A stretch of DNA of 42,796 nucleotides from Clostridia bacterium (lineage in GTDB: Bacteria > Bacillota > Clostridia > Oscillospirales > Ruminococcaceae), in NCBI GenBank assembly GCA_021152595.1, contig JAGKVC010000006.1, positions 1 to 42,796 on the forward strand, in the 5' to 3' direction. The stretch's first letter is position 1; every line of letters starts with the position of its first letter. The position numbers were made by a program, and so were the translations under genes. The notes under the pieces were generated by a model, which saw only the letters and a program-made list of their open reading frames with translations, had not been told where the DNA came from and ran no database searches. Positions 31,727-40,928 of this stretch are shown here, one piece after another.

Positions 31727-32491
31727 GTCTATAGGTTTCTTACCAATTAATCCGTTCAAAGCACTCTCTGTGCTATCCGGATACAGTTTCTTCACATGGT
31801 CAACTATCCGCTGCCATGACTCCGCAGGTTCCTCACTATAGGCGCTCGTCACAAGATCATACCCCCAGATCGTTTCCGGTGGGAACATCACAGATACGCT
31901 CATGCCATATTCAGCGCCTTTCTTGTTCTTACGCCGCTGAAAATCTGTGATTACCAGATATAGTTGCATTTGCAGCCCGGTGATGATGCCGGGATAGTTT
32001 TTCAGGCCGCCCTTGCCGAAGCCAGCCATCTTCTTTAACTCTGTTGAGAGAATCGCATCCTGCTTCCAGAGCATATCACCCTCGCCATCTTCACCGATAT
32101 AATAATCCATGATGACCTTCTCACGATAAGTTGCAAGTCCGTCTTCATATCGAGAATCAAAATCATAGCCGTAGCGCCGATAGTTTGCAAAGTATGGCAG
32201 CCATTCCTTGCTGATAAATCCTGCCTTACCGCCGAAGAACTTCCCGTAGGCGACCTTGTGACTTGCCGCTATTATCTCACGCCATTCCCACGGATCCTGC
32301 TCTTTGTCTCCTGTCCACCAGTAATCCGTTGAGACGTGTTCTTCTGCCGAAAAGCCTGTGATGTCGTTAGCGAACAGCGGCAGGAAGCCGATTTCGTTTA
32401 CCCAGCTCACAAGCTCCTGCCATGTGCGTATCCTATATGGATCATCCCAAGACAAGCCCCGCATGATCCACTCTCCGTTTTCTACTGCCAT
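31724..32491 (-). CDS. AlkZ-related protein
   Basis: Protein of 255 residues, soluble, aromatic-rich. Segments such as ELVSWVNEIGFLPLFANDITGFSAEEH, KVAYGKFFGGKAGFISKEWLPYFANYRRYGYDFD and ELKKMAGFGKGGLKNYPG fit what is named AlkZ-related protein, distantly linked to the YcaQ/AlkZ DNA glycosylases. The family motif is only partly preserved, so catalytic activity is uncertain. It is the last gene of a three-gene operon after the NYN nuclease and the phosphatase. Confidence 0.6.
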   Translation of the reverse strand: MAVENGEWIMRGLSWDDPYRIRTWQELVSWVNEIGFLPLFANDITGFSAEEHVSTDYWWTGDKEQDPWEWREIIAASHKVAYGKFFGGKAGFISKEWLPYFANYRRYGYDFDSRYEDGLATYREKVIMDYYIGEDGEGDMLWKQDAILSTELKKMAGFGKGGLKNYPGIITGLQMQLYLVITDFQRRKNKKGAEYGMSVSVMFPPETIWGYDLVTSAYSEEPAESWQRIVDHVKKLYPDSTESALNGLIGKKPID

Positions 32492-32500
32492 ATATAGCTA

Positions 32501-32983
32501 TCACATCCTGCTCAGTTGCCTTCTCACCCACGCACTCTCCAGCACATCATAAATATACTGATTCGGCGTACCTTCTTCAAAATACTTGCTGTTGTCGCCG
32601 CCGAGCATCTCTACCGCATACGCCCCGACTGCTCTGGAACGTGACTGCCCTGCATAGCAGTGAACTAAAAGCGTATCTGCGGATTTTCGGTATTTCTCAA
32701 TAAAGTCGATGATTCTATCTGCCATGTCATCGTCAAATAGAACCGCACCGTCTACCTCTGTTACAATATCATCGAAAATCAGCGTCAGAACGCCTTTGCA
32801 GAACTGATTTTCAGTGAACTGTACGCCAAATCCACCTGTGTGGCTGTCCTGAATGGAGATCACAGTATATGTATCGGTCAACGAACCAAGTTCTGCGGCC
32901 TCATCAGCCATGCCGAATGGATAATAATGCTCCATGACATAGCTGAATGCACCATGAACTGATTTTACAAGAACACGCTTCAA
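32501..32983 (-). CDS. Cysteine-based (dual-specificity-like) protein phosphatase
   Basis: Protein of 160 residues. The signature VHCYAGQSRSRAVGAYA (HCX5R with the following S/T) is that of Cys-dependent phosphatases. The aspartate general acid may lie in the FDDIVTEVDGAVLFDDD region. The start is TTG 32983 with GGAGG ten bases upstream; that ribosome site spans the stop of the NYN gene, so translation is coupled. The substrate is unknown. Confidence 0.78.
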   Translation of the reverse strand: MKRVLVKSVHGAFSYVMEHYYPFGMADEAAELGSLTDTYTVISIQDSHTGGFGVQFTENQFCKGVLTLIFDDIVTEVDGAVLFDDDMADRIIDFIEKYRKSADTLLVHCYAGQSRSRAVGAYAVEMLGGDNSKYFEEGTPNQYIYDVLESAWVRRQLSRM

Positions 32984-32996
32984 TATGCTCGACCTC

Positions 32997-34343
32997 CTAT
33001 TTCTTTATCTCAACAGTAAAGTTTCCATCACTGTCCACTTTCAGGCTCAGCGTTTTGACATATCTATCATAGAAATTCTTTTTCTCGCTCTCCGTGCCTT
33101 CGATCCATGCTTCCTCGTAAAGATGCTCAACCAGCTCCTTGCCGTTCAGGTACAATATGTCCGGCAGATATTTCTGCAAAAGGCCGAGCAGAACCGCCCT
33201 CTTAAAGCCGTCAACATTGCCTGAACAGAAGTCATCAATAGCACAGTAATAGATATCATGCTCCTCAAGGGCACTTTTTATCGCTCTGCCGCAGTTCTCG
33301 TACTCATACATGACGAGAAATCGTGCGTTCGGCAGTGAGGTTATCAGGCCCCAGAAATCTGAGTCACTGGAAACGAGGATGAAGCTGTCGATACCTTCCG
33401 CAAAATGGCTCTGACAAACACCGGCGGTCATGACAATATCAACAAGGCTCTTTCGTTCTGTGACACGGTTTATCAGGATATGCTCGACAGGTATCTCCGT
33501 GAACTTATCAAGCCATTGCCAGCCTACGGTCGTGTGATGGTCGTCATACAAATAGATTTTTTCAATTTTATCCAGTTCACTCTGGTCGAGATTTCTCAGT
33601 GTGGCATACAGCTTATATACATCTGAATTTTCGCAGTCCACAGCGATGACCGTTCTCATGCTGCTGCGGATGAAAGTGTAGATGTTATTTTTCGTTTCAT
33701 CGTTGGCATCACGGTATTTGCTCGGATCTTCAAAGGAATCGTGATGCTGTGCGTATACGATTTGCAGAAACTTTCGGTCGGACATCAGCATTGAGCCGCA
33801 GTCAAACGGAGTCCAGTATATGTAGACCTGGAACGGATAGTACATCTTGCTCTTCATATACTTCTCAAACTCACGCTTCAGCGCAACCGGATTGTTATAA
33901 TGTGGAATGACGAACAGTTCCCTGATATAAGACCACTCGCACCAATCTGGGAACAGTGCAACCACATCGTCGATACGATTTGCAATCAACTTGTTGAAAT
34001 CGAGCATATATTTATCTGAGCGATAGTTTGCTTTGATAATTGGAATACCCCAGGATTCTAACGCCTCGATATTCTCATGGTCGTACCAGTCAAGCGTGTT
34101 CAGATTTTTTAAATTACTCCGCATTTCACCGTCTGTTTTCTTGTATTTAAGAAACAGAGCCGTCCGCAGTTTGCAGAGGTAGCGGATAATTGTGGCAGGC
34201 TGAGAAGCATATAAAGATTGCAGAAGGTCATGGCATTCTGCATCAAAGCACTTCTCAACAATGTGTTTCTTCACACCTATGAGATAAGCCATCATGGTCA
34301 CGAGTTCTTTGGTGTCGACGGTTGTATTACGGTTTGACAGCAT
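32997..34343 (-). CDS. NYN (PIN-like) domain nuclease
   Basis: Protein of 448 residues. The C-terminal half holds TVIAVDCENSD (first acidic strand), KSLVDIVMTAGVCQSHFAEGIDSFILVSSDSDFWGLI (the second and third acidic clusters) and VMYEYENCG, the NYN/PIN-like nuclease pattern. The N-terminal half is helical and not recognised. NYN proteins are metal-dependent RNases. ATG 34343 follows GGAGGTG; an in-frame start 69 bases upstream is hydrophobic and lacks a ribosome site. It leads an operon with the phosphatase and the AlkZ-related gene, from its own promoter. Confidence 0.78.
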   Translation of the reverse strand: MLSNRNTTVDTKELVTMMAYLIGVKKHIVEKCFDAECHDLLQSLYASQPATIIRYLCKLRTALFLKYKKTDGEMRSNLKNLNTLDWYDHENIEALESWGIPIIKANYRSDKYMLDFNKLIANRIDDVVALFPDWCEWSYIRELFVIPHYNNPVALKREFEKYMKSKMYYPFQVYIYWTPFDCGSMLMSDRKFLQIVYAQHHDSFEDPSKYRDANDETKNNIYTFIRSSMRTVIAVDCENSDVYKLYATLRNLDQSELDKIEKIYLYDDHHTTVGWQWLDKFTEIPVEHILINRVTERKSLVDIVMTAGVCQSHFAEGIDSFILVSSDSDFWGLITSLPNARFLVMYEYENCGRAIKSALEEHDIYYCAIDDFCSGNVDGFKRAVLLGLLQKYLPDILYLNGKELVEHLYEEAWIEGTESEKKNFYDRYVKTLSLKVDSDGNFTVEIKK

Positions 34344-34412
34344 ATTCTGAACACCTCCGTTTTCGTACAAAGTACTGAGAAAAAATATCGGCAACATACT
34401 TGTGATATTCAT

Positions 34413-34441
34413 ATTATAGCATATCTGCGTCTCATTTTCAA
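34413..34441 (-). promoter_or_regulatory. Promoter of the NYN operon
   Basis: Minus strand TTGAAA (34441-34436), 17-base spacer, TATAAT (34418-34413). Confidence 0.7.
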
Positions 34442-34507
34442 TAGACGAACTATGAATGCGGTATGAAAATGGAGGGATCAGATGTCCCTCCAGAAAGCTA
34501 TTTTCAG

Positions 34508-35395
34508 TTATTTATCGTCATCAGCAATATCATCTTCCTTACCCAGTTCCTCATACTGCCATTGCGGAAGGAGAAAATCTGAAGATACGATGTCGGCGTT
34601 TGATCGCTTCAGTTCATCCAAAGGAATGACTACAACACGATTCTTGAGGTCAATTTCCGGCGTACTCTCTAGCAGATCAATACAATGACGCACACCCATT
34701 TCAACGCATAGTGTGTGTCCGAATTCTCCGCCGTGGACTTTAATGCCACGCCACTTCCCGTTGAAAACCTTCTCTGGAATGTCAAAACTGTTTTCGCCCA
34801 TTTCATCTTCAAACAAAATAAGCAGATTACCATTGGCTCTATCGTGACCTATGTGGAAATATAACGGACTTCCCATCTTTTCCAAGAGCTCGATAGGTAT
34901 AGTCAGGATGCTGTGTCCGTGGTTTATATAAATCTTTGTCGAATCATATAGTGTCTTTGGAGTTTCAATTGGCTTGCCTTTCGGCGGCTCTACATTGTAG
35001 TAATCGGTAAAAGGAATCCACTTGTCAGATAGGTTTCCGTCTTTATCTGTTGTCACTACATCGAATCCTGACAGATCCATGTATTCTTTATTTCCGTCTT
35101 CATCCTGCACCATACCGGAAACGAACACCTTTTCATCAATCCTGTTCATGTAGGAACTAATGCCTTTCTTTAGCTCCTCATCAAACATCTCCAGCCCTGT
35201 AATCAGTTCGACAGGATTCAGATTTAGTACTTTGTGAATCATAACCTGAGATGCAGCGTCAGGATATCTTTGCCCAGATTCCCAAAGATGCACCGCCTGC
35301 GGTGTCACATAAAGCATTTCAGATAGTTGCCCCTGTGTCAAATTCAAAGCTTTTCTCTTTTTCGAGATCAGCCGTCCTGTTTTGTTAGGGTTCAT
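34508..35395 (-). CDS. XRE-family regulator with a long C-terminal domain
   Basis: Protein of 295 residues. The N-terminal HTH (GRLISKKRKALNLTQGQLSEMLYVTPQAVHLWESGQRYPDAASQVMIHKVL) is a clear XRE domain. The remaining 220 residues, with FHIGHDRANGNLLILFEDEMGENSFDIPEKVFNGKWRGIKVHGG, look like a beta-rich sensor or effector domain that I do not recognise. ATG 35395 follows GGAGG. Its promoter overlaps an inverted repeat (35443-35448 / 35454-35459), a likely autoregulatory operator. It sits just upstream of the NYN operon and may regulate it. Confidence 0.8.
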   Translation of the reverse strand: MNPNKTGRLISKKRKALNLTQGQLSEMLYVTPQAVHLWESGQRYPDAASQVMIHKVLNLNPVELITGLEMFDEELKKGISSYMNRIDEKVFVSGMVQDEDGNKEYMDLSGFDVVTTDKDGNLSDKWIPFTDYYNVEPPKGKPIETPKTLYDSTKIYINHGHSILTIPIELLEKMGSPLYFHIGHDRANGNLLILFEDEMGENSFDIPEKVFNGKWRGIKVHGGEFGHTLCVEMGVRHCIDLLESTPEIDLKNRVVVIPLDELKRSNADIVSSDFLLPQWQYEELGKEDDIADDDK

Positions 35396-35414
35396 ATGAC
35401 CACCTCCTGCATAA

Positions 35415-35459
35415 AGTATAACCGAAAAATCAGGATTTGGCAATCAACGATTTGTTGAT
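35415..35459 (-). promoter_or_regulatory. Promoter and operator-like repeat of the long XRE regulator
   Basis: Minus strand TTGCCA (35443-35438), 17-base spacer, TATACT (35420-35415). The 6-bp inverted repeat ATCAAC-gattt-GTTGAT (35443-35459) abuts the -35. Confidence 0.6.
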
Positions 35460-35615
35460 GAGAGATATATAGGTTGCACCACCAAAATGAGATTGCTACG
35501 AAATGCAACGAGCTGAGGATGTTTTGAGGTCGTGGATTTCACCTTGACAGATCATTTGTCTGCCTGACAAAATACAGTCACTTTTGGATGACATAATAGG
35601 TGGGCGGTAACATCC

Positions 35616-35647
35616 GGAAAAGCGGCTGTGGATAGACCACAACCGCT
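35616..35647 (-). terminator. Terminator of the dockerin/DUF3592-like operon
   Basis: On the minus strand AGCGGTTGTGG (35647-35637) pairs with CCACAGCCGCT (35630-35620), then TTTTCC. Its stem is nearly identical to that of the terminator at 31677-31706. Confidence 0.75.
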
Positions 35648-35667
35648 AATGTATATAATAGTGTGTA

Positions 35668-36378
35668 TTATTTTGTAATGCGCGATATAAATGGCATACA
35701 ATCCAAATAAGTGACTTTAATTACTGAGCCTATGTCAATTTCGTCTTTTAAATTACATAAAAGGGTAAAATCGCAGTTTTTTGCTGTGTATCGTACTCTG
35801 TATGTGTTTCCGCTTTTATGGACGATTTTATCTATAACCTCTCCTTCAATATCATTTTTCGATCTTGATAGCTGCGCATTAATATAGGCATACAATACAA
35901 TAACGCATAGAAAAACCAATGCTGCATAACCAAGTGACATGAAGGATATAATTGAATGTTGCTTTAATGGACTGAAATATATTAATACATTTTTTAACGC
36001 AATTGCAAATATTACAACAGAAGTTAATGTGATGATAAGTCTTTGAAAACATGTGTATAATGAATCTGTATCAGCCGATATATGTGCGTTTTCAGGACTA
36101 TTTGTGTCATATATCAAACAAACGATGTCCCCATTCTTGAGTTGGCAGTCATTTTTTCTTAATGAGAACGTATGTTTGAACGTGCGGTTATTCACATCGT
36201 ATCTCACCTCGATTTTATATCGCTCTTTCTTATTAAAATCCAAAAAAGGCGATATTGAAACAACATTTCCAAATCCATTCTGTCCATATTTGAAGACTTT
36301 GTGTTTATAGGCTATTGGTGATGCGACATATATTATCGCAACTAGGCTTATGAGAATATATACAATCATACCAATCAT
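35668..36378 (-). CDS. Membrane protein with paired DUF3592-like domains
   Basis: Protein of 236 residues with three clear membrane helices: residues 2-21, about 110-130 and 143-165. Two similar beta-rich parts follow helix 1 and helix 3 (GNVVSISPFLDFNKKERYKIEVRYDVNNRTFKHTF and GEVIDKIVHKSGNTYRVRYTAKNCDFTL), as in DUF3592 proteins. It starts six bases after the dockerin gene stop with a weak ribosome site, so translation is probably coupled. Confidence 0.65.
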   Translation of the reverse strand: MIGMIVYILISLVAIIYVASPIAYKHKVFKYGQNGFGNVVSISPFLDFNKKERYKIEVRYDVNNRTFKHTFSLRKNDCQLKNGDIVCLIYDTNSPENAHISADTDSLYTCFQRLIITLTSVVIFAIALKNVLIYFSPLKQHSIISFMSLGYAALVFLCVIVLYAYINAQLSRSKNDIEGEVIDKIVHKSGNTYRVRYTAKNCDFTLLCNLKDEIDIGSVIKVTYLDCMPFISRITK

Positions 36379-36384
36379 ATTAAA

Positions 36385-38892
36385 TTACCAGTGTATTAGT
36401 TTCCATGCAAATTTCCATAATGATTTTCCAAACGTTGTAACTGTAACGCGAGCAGCCGTTCCTGTCGTAGCAGTACCTTCAATTACATCGCCTAGTCCGT
36501 CCGCTGCAGAAGATACAGCATATGCTGACCACGTTACTGAGGCAATTGCTCCAAACGTAAGTGCTTCATCGCCTGCTAAAATAGGTACAAATACCCATGC
36601 TGCCGAACAAAATGATACTATACAAAATATCAGTGCAATAACAAATGCCCAAAATACAATGGTAGTCCACAAAGCATTCAGATCTCGTACAGGCTCTGTT
36701 GTTTCTCCTCCGTTCGTACCATTAGAAAGCATAAAACTGTACTCGTTTGCATTGTTGATTATGTAACCTATGCCATTCCATGAATTGATACGAACATTCT
36801 TTATTGGAGTAATCACTTTACAACCCGCTTCAACTTTTTCCGTTATTTCTTCAAGTGCATAAGCGGGGATATTGTTGCTTTCAAGGGTACTAAGAAGCGA
36901 CTTATAATTAGAATCACTTTTTGAGATAGTAATTATATCAATTTTTTGTGCTCTTGCCGCATCAAGAACTTTCATTGTTGACACGCATTCTATCCCTGTA
37001 ACAGTTTCGAGGACTTCTCCCTCAAGATACGACCCTTTGATTCCTACATTCAAGTAAAATTTGCTGATATCATCTTGGTTGCTTTTTAAAGATACTGCGC
37101 TAAAGGAATCGCTTTTAACATCCAAGCCAATGGTTCCCGATTCTTGTACTTCCAGTTGACCAACAATATTAGGGACAATCTCAAGATTAAATGCTGTAAC
37201 GCAAACACTTAAATAGCGTTCAGCGTGAATTTCATACTGTTCTGCATACATTGCTTTAGTCAAATCAGATTCGGACATATAAATACGACCGATTGAAGAG
37301 AGATATCTCCCCAATACGCTATCTTTATATGATTCTCTAAAAGTCAGTGTTCCTAGTTCCTGTGACATTGATTGGATAGATGATAAAAGATCACTAGAAG
37401 CAATGTTTTGTGAATCAATATTTATGGCGTACATAGAACCGGAAAGCATATTGGTAGGTTTCAATTCCTGAACTGAACCACATGTATAGACTGTAATAGT
37501 CATTTTCTGTTCGGTTCCTATTTCAACCGACCCACCTGTTCCAATTATGGTGCCATCCAGTTTAATATAAGGCTGCACTCGTATACCTGCTTTTGTATCA
37601 GATTGCTTAATATCAAAAATTGATTGCGGTACGCTTAATAGCAATTCCTTGTATATTTCATAATCGCCATCAAAATCATATTCTACAACTAATCGCTTTC
37701 CGTATACATCGACAGCATTCAATACCACTGCATTGCCGCCATCAATCGCAATCTGAATTTGATCTCTCCTCCCAGATAAGTATTCTTCACCATCTACGGT
37801 GTTACTTACTATCTCATAATCAAAGCTGGGAAGCAAGTTGAATGCCTTATATTCTCTATCTGGCAACATATCGTCGAGCGTCTTGCTTGAGTTATTGTCA
37901 GTTATGTCATTGATAATATCATTTAGCGACTCATAATAACCTGAAGACATACTTTCCACGATGGCTTTCTTATTTTCAGTTCCTATGATATTATCGAGCC
38001 CTTTCGTTATAGACATTCGCTGCTTTTCTTTAAAGCTGGAGTCCATTTGAACCTCAATCAGCTCGTCTGTACCATTTGATTTAACATATTTTGAAGGGAT
38101 ACTAGCTTTTACCCAAGTATGTTCAACTGTTATTGAAGTAATCTGATTCTGTGAATTATATGTGGCCTCAGTCTTCTTTATGTCCGAAGGTGCTTGCGCC
38201 TTAAAGATATTTAGTGCTACATCAATATCATTAGTGCCTGTTATTTGCATGGCCTGTTCTGGCGTAAGTCTAACTAGCCCGCTGATGTAGTCTGCGTCAT
38301 ATCCCAAGTGATGGAGTGATGCTATTAATAAACTTGCTTGGTCTATATCGTTACCGCCATGTTGATCATAAGTACCTATAGCACCTTTCCTCGAACCAAA
38401 ATAGAATTCAGTATCTACATTGTTGTAAAGCAATTCGTAAACAGCAACCGGAGAAGTTGCATTATCGACTTCTTTGGCAATCTCAGCCGTCAAAGATGTT
38501 TCTGTCGGCTCATTCTGCGTAACAATTGAATAATTCAGCTCGTTAACACTATCCAAAATACCAGCTAACGTTTGCGTTTGATCGGATGTAAATAAATCTT
38601 GTTTACACAACAGATAATCCTGCAACTCATAGACATCCTTGATGTCGGCAACTCCATCAGCGTTGAGATCAGCAACATCCAATGACAATTCAGTATTATT
38701 CAGCAAGGCTCTCTTGTATAGTGTCATATCCTTTGCGTTGATACGCCCGTCGCCATTGATGTCGCCTAGAATGGCAGTAGCGGCAGATGCAGTCCACTGT
38801 CTTATGCTATCCTGATAATTGAAGCATATGTTGACTATCAGCATGACCGTGGTTACAATTACTGCGAATAACTTTGTGAATTTAGTGTGCAT
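36385..38892 (-). CDS. Dockerin and transglutaminase-like protein with C-terminal membrane anchor
   Basis: Protein of 835 residues with a signal peptide and then, at the N-terminus, a dockerin type I (GDINGDGRINAKDMTLYKRALL and VADLNADGVADIKDVYELQDYL). A transglutaminase-like region follows (GNDIDQASLLIASLHHLGYDADYISG and HTWVKASI...VQMDSSFK) of the kind seen before YD-repeat proteins. The usual Cys is not seen at its expected place, so activity is doubtful. A long beta-rich part follows, then a membrane anchor near residue 755 and a second hydrophobic stretch. ATG 38892 has GGAGG seven bases upstream; promoter TTGACG-17-TATAAT at 38971-38943. Confidence 0.78.
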   Translation of the reverse strand: MHTKFTKLFAVIVTTVMLIVNICFNYQDSIRQWTASAATAILGDINGDGRINAKDMTLYKRALLNNTELSLDVADLNADGVADIKDVYELQDYLLCKQDLFTSDQTQTLAGILDSVNELNYSIVTQNEPTETSLTAEIAKEVDNATSPVAVYELLYNNVDTEFYFGSRKGAIGTYDQHGGNDIDQASLLIASLHHLGYDADYISGLVRLTPEQAMQITGTNDIDVALNIFKAQAPSDIKKTEATYNSQNQITSITVEHTWVKASIPSKYVKSNGTDELIEVQMDSSFKEKQRMSITKGLDNIIGTENKKAIVESMSSGYYESLNDIINDITDNNSSKTLDDMLPDREYKAFNLLPSFDYEIVSNTVDGEEYLSGRRDQIQIAIDGGNAVVLNAVDVYGKRLVVEYDFDGDYEIYKELLLSVPQSIFDIKQSDTKAGIRVQPYIKLDGTIIGTGGSVEIGTEQKMTITVYTCGSVQELKPTNMLSGSMYAINIDSQNIASSDLLSSIQSMSQELGTLTFRESYKDSVLGRYLSSIGRIYMSESDLTKAMYAEQYEIHAERYLSVCVTAFNLEIVPNIVGQLEVQESGTIGLDVKSDSFSAVSLKSNQDDISKFYLNVGIKGSYLEGEVLETVTGIECVSTMKVLDAARAQKIDIITISKSDSNYKSLLSTLESNNIPAYALEEITEKVEAGCKVITPIKNVRINSWNGIGYIINNANEYSFMLSNGTNGGETTEPVRDLNALWTTIVFWAFVIALIFCIVSFCSAAWVFVPILAGDEALTFGAIASVTWSAYAVSSAADGLGDVIEGTATTGTAARVTVTTFGKSLWKFAWKLIHW

Positions 38893-38942
38893 ATAGAACC
38901 TCCATTGCATCAGATTGTATAGGTTTATACCCTACCATTATA

Positions 38943-38971
38943 ATTATATCGTGATGAAACGGTGCCGTCAA
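38943..38971 (-). promoter_or_regulatory. Promoter of the dockerin/membrane-protein operon
   Basis: Minus strand TTGACG (38971-38966), 17-base spacer, TATAAT (38948-38943). Confidence 0.7.
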
Positions 38972-39024
38972 TTATCTATTGTGTCCACTTGAATGACTGT
39001 TTGTCACATATTACCAGAGAATAT

Positions 39025-39140
39025 TTACTCCTTAAAGGTTACTTTCGCAGATGTGTGTGCGTGGGCAGTATACCCTCTCGCCAATTCTCTAACCTTCTCA
39101 ACCATCATATACGGAATGTACTTCCACAAATCTTTCGGAC
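39025..39140 (-). pseudogene. Possible 3' fragment of an unrecognised gene
   Basis: The minus frame ending at 39025 reads LWKYIPYMMVEKVRELARGYTAHAHTSAKVTFKE, which has the look of a real protein terminus, but no start, ribosome site or longer homologous part is present. Family unknown. Confidence 0.3.
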
Positions 39141-39143
39141 TGC

Positions 39144-39296
39144 AAGGTGCGAACGGTTGCTGCCTATGTGTTGGGGCTGGATGATTTTGACGATGAGGTC
39201 TTTGAAAGCAGTATCGAATATATCCACGCATTCACAAATGGCAGTCTGAGATTCCACTTTTATGACGGGAGGGAGATCACATGGCAAAAAACGTAA
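39144..39296 (+). pseudogene. C-terminal remnant of a serine recombinase
   Basis: The frame reads KVRTVAAYVLGLDDFDDEVFES, then SSIEYIHAFTNGSLRFHFYDGREITWQKT, a beta-rich recombinase C-terminus, and stops at TAA 39294-39296, overlapping the ATG of the intact recombinase (39281). Tandem serine recombinases with such overlaps are common in clostridial elements. Everything upstream of 39144 is missing, so an upstream partner recombinase has been deleted. Confidence 0.65.
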
Positions 39297-40858
39297 CGAC
39301 CATACCAGCTACGATCAGCCGATTCACGGCGACTCCGCTGTTCAATTCGGAGAAACGCAAGGTCGCAGCCTACGCAAGAGTTTCTACCGACCATGACGAG
39401 CAGCAGACCTCATACGAGGCGCAGGTCGATTACTACACGAAATATATCAAGGAGCGTTCCGACTGGGAGTTCGTTTCCGTGTACGCTGACGAGGGCATCA
39501 CGGGGTGCAATACATCCAAGCGAGAGGGTTTCAAAGCGATGGTCGCAGATGCCCTTGCAGGCCGCATCGACCTTATCATCACCAAATCGGTGAGCCGCTT
39601 TGCAAGAAATACGGTTGATAGCCTCTCCACGATCCGCACGCTGAAGGAGCACGGCGTGGAATGCTACTTTGAGAAAGAGAACATCTGGACATTTGACGGA
39701 CGCGGAGAGTTGCTGATCTCCATAATGTCCTCAATTGCACAGGAAGAAGCCCGTTCTATCTCGGAGAACTGCACATGGGGACAGCGAAAACGCTTTGCAG
39801 ACGGCAAGGTCACTGTGCCGTTCAAGCGGTTCTTGGGATATGACAGAGGTGAGAATGGTGAGCGGGTAGTAAATGAAGAACAGGCGGTGATTGTTCGCCG
39901 TATCTATGCTCTCTTTCTACAGGGCAAAACACCATATGGGATTGCAAAAATCCTGACAGCGGAGGGTATCCCGACTCCGGGCGGCAAGACCAAGTGGGGC
40001 TCAACGGTCATCGAAAGCATCCTGACCAACGAGAAATACAAAGGCGATGCACTTCTGCAAAAGGTTTTCACGATAGATTTTCTGACCAAGAAAAAGCGCC
40101 GGAACGAGGGGCAGGTACCGCAGTATTATGTAGAGGACAATCATCCCGCCATCATAGAGCCGGAGATTTTTGAGCAGGTGCAGCAGATCATGGCGGAGAG
40201 AAAGCAGAATCCGCAGCAAGGAAGCTCCGTGAGCATCTTTTCAGGAAAAGTCATCTGCGGAGACTGCGGCGGTTTCTACGGCTCCAAGGTGTGGCACAGC
40301 AAAGACAAGTACCGGCGAGTAATTTGGCGATGCAACCGAAAGTACAGCGGAGACTGTAAGTGCGGAACGCCGCATCTGACTGAGGAGCAGATCATCGGCA
40401 AGTTCATGACGGCTTTCAATCAGATTTTCACTGAGCGTGATGAACTGTTTGACGAGTTTGACAGGATCGGTCAGCGGCTTTTCAATACCGACAAGCTGAC
40501 CGCACAGCAGAAGGAGCTTCAGACCGAGATCGTTCTGATAACCGGAATGCTGGAGCAGTTGATTGCTGAGAACGCACGAAGGGTACAGGACCAGACCGAA
40601 TACAACGAAAAGCGGCAGGAACTGATCGACCGCTACGATAGAACTAAGAAGAAACTGGATAAGGTCAATGCCGAGCTGGTGGAGCTTATGGCACGGAAAG
40701 GCGCTGTGGAGCGATTCATTTCGGAACTGCGAAAGCAGGATGCGCCTGTGACGGAGTTTTCCGATAACCTGTGGCTGAACACAGTGCAGAGCGTGACGGT
40801 TCAGAGTAATGGTGAGATGGCGTTCACCTTTAAGGACGGAACGGAAGTAAAAGTATAA
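39281..40858 (+). CDS. Large serine recombinase, probable integrase of the nested element
   Basis: Protein of 525 residues. The resolvase domain (KVAAYARVSTDHDEQQTSYEAQVDYY, nucleophile Ser in RVST; DLIITKSVSRFARNT) is followed by a recombinase domain (FLGYDRGENGERVVNEEQAVIVRRIYALFLQGKTPYGIAKIL). A zinc ribbon (CGDCGG...WRCNRK...CKCGT) and a coiled coil (about residues 400-480) complete the large-serine-recombinase plan. GGGAGG precedes the ATG. It is the only intact recombinase in the element and lies 1.2 kb from its right end. The family of TndX/TnpX enzymes uses a GA core, matching the GA at this element's junctions. Confidence 0.92.
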   Translation: MAKNVTTIPATISRFTATPLFNSEKRKVAAYARVSTDHDEQQTSYEAQVDYYTKYIKERSDWEFVSVYADEGITGCNTSKREGFKAMVADALAGRIDLIITKSVSRFARNTVDSLSTIRTLKEHGVECYFEKENIWTFDGRGELLISIMSSIAQEEARSISENCTWGQRKRFADGKVTVPFKRFLGYDRGENGERVVNEEQAVIVRRIYALFLQGKTPYGIAKILTAEGIPTPGGKTKWGSTVIESILTNEKYKGDALLQKVFTIDFLTKKKRRNEGQVPQYYVEDNHPAIIEPEIFEQVQQIMAERKQNPQQGSSVSIFSGKVICGDCGGFYGSKVWHSKDKYRRVIWRCNRKYSGDCKCGTPHLTEEQIIGKFMTAFNQIFTERDELFDEFDRIGQRLFNTDKLTAQQKELQTEIVLITGMLEQLIAENARRVQDQTEYNEKRQELIDRYDRTKKKLDKVNAELVELMARKGAVERFISELRKQDAPVTEFSDNLWLNTVQSVTVQSNGEMAFTFKDGTEVKV

Positions 40859-40870
40859 TAAATGTATCGA

Positions 40871-40926
40871 GGGGCTGCGGCTGCCAGTGTGATATTTTTC
40901 ACATCGGCAGTTGCAGCCCCTTTTTT
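40871..40926 (+). terminator. Terminator of the serine recombinase
   Basis: GGGGCTGCGGCTGCC pairs with GGCAGTTGCAGCCCC (40871-40885 with 40906-40920, one mismatch), then TTTTTT. Confidence 0.85.
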
Positions 40927-40928
40927 GT

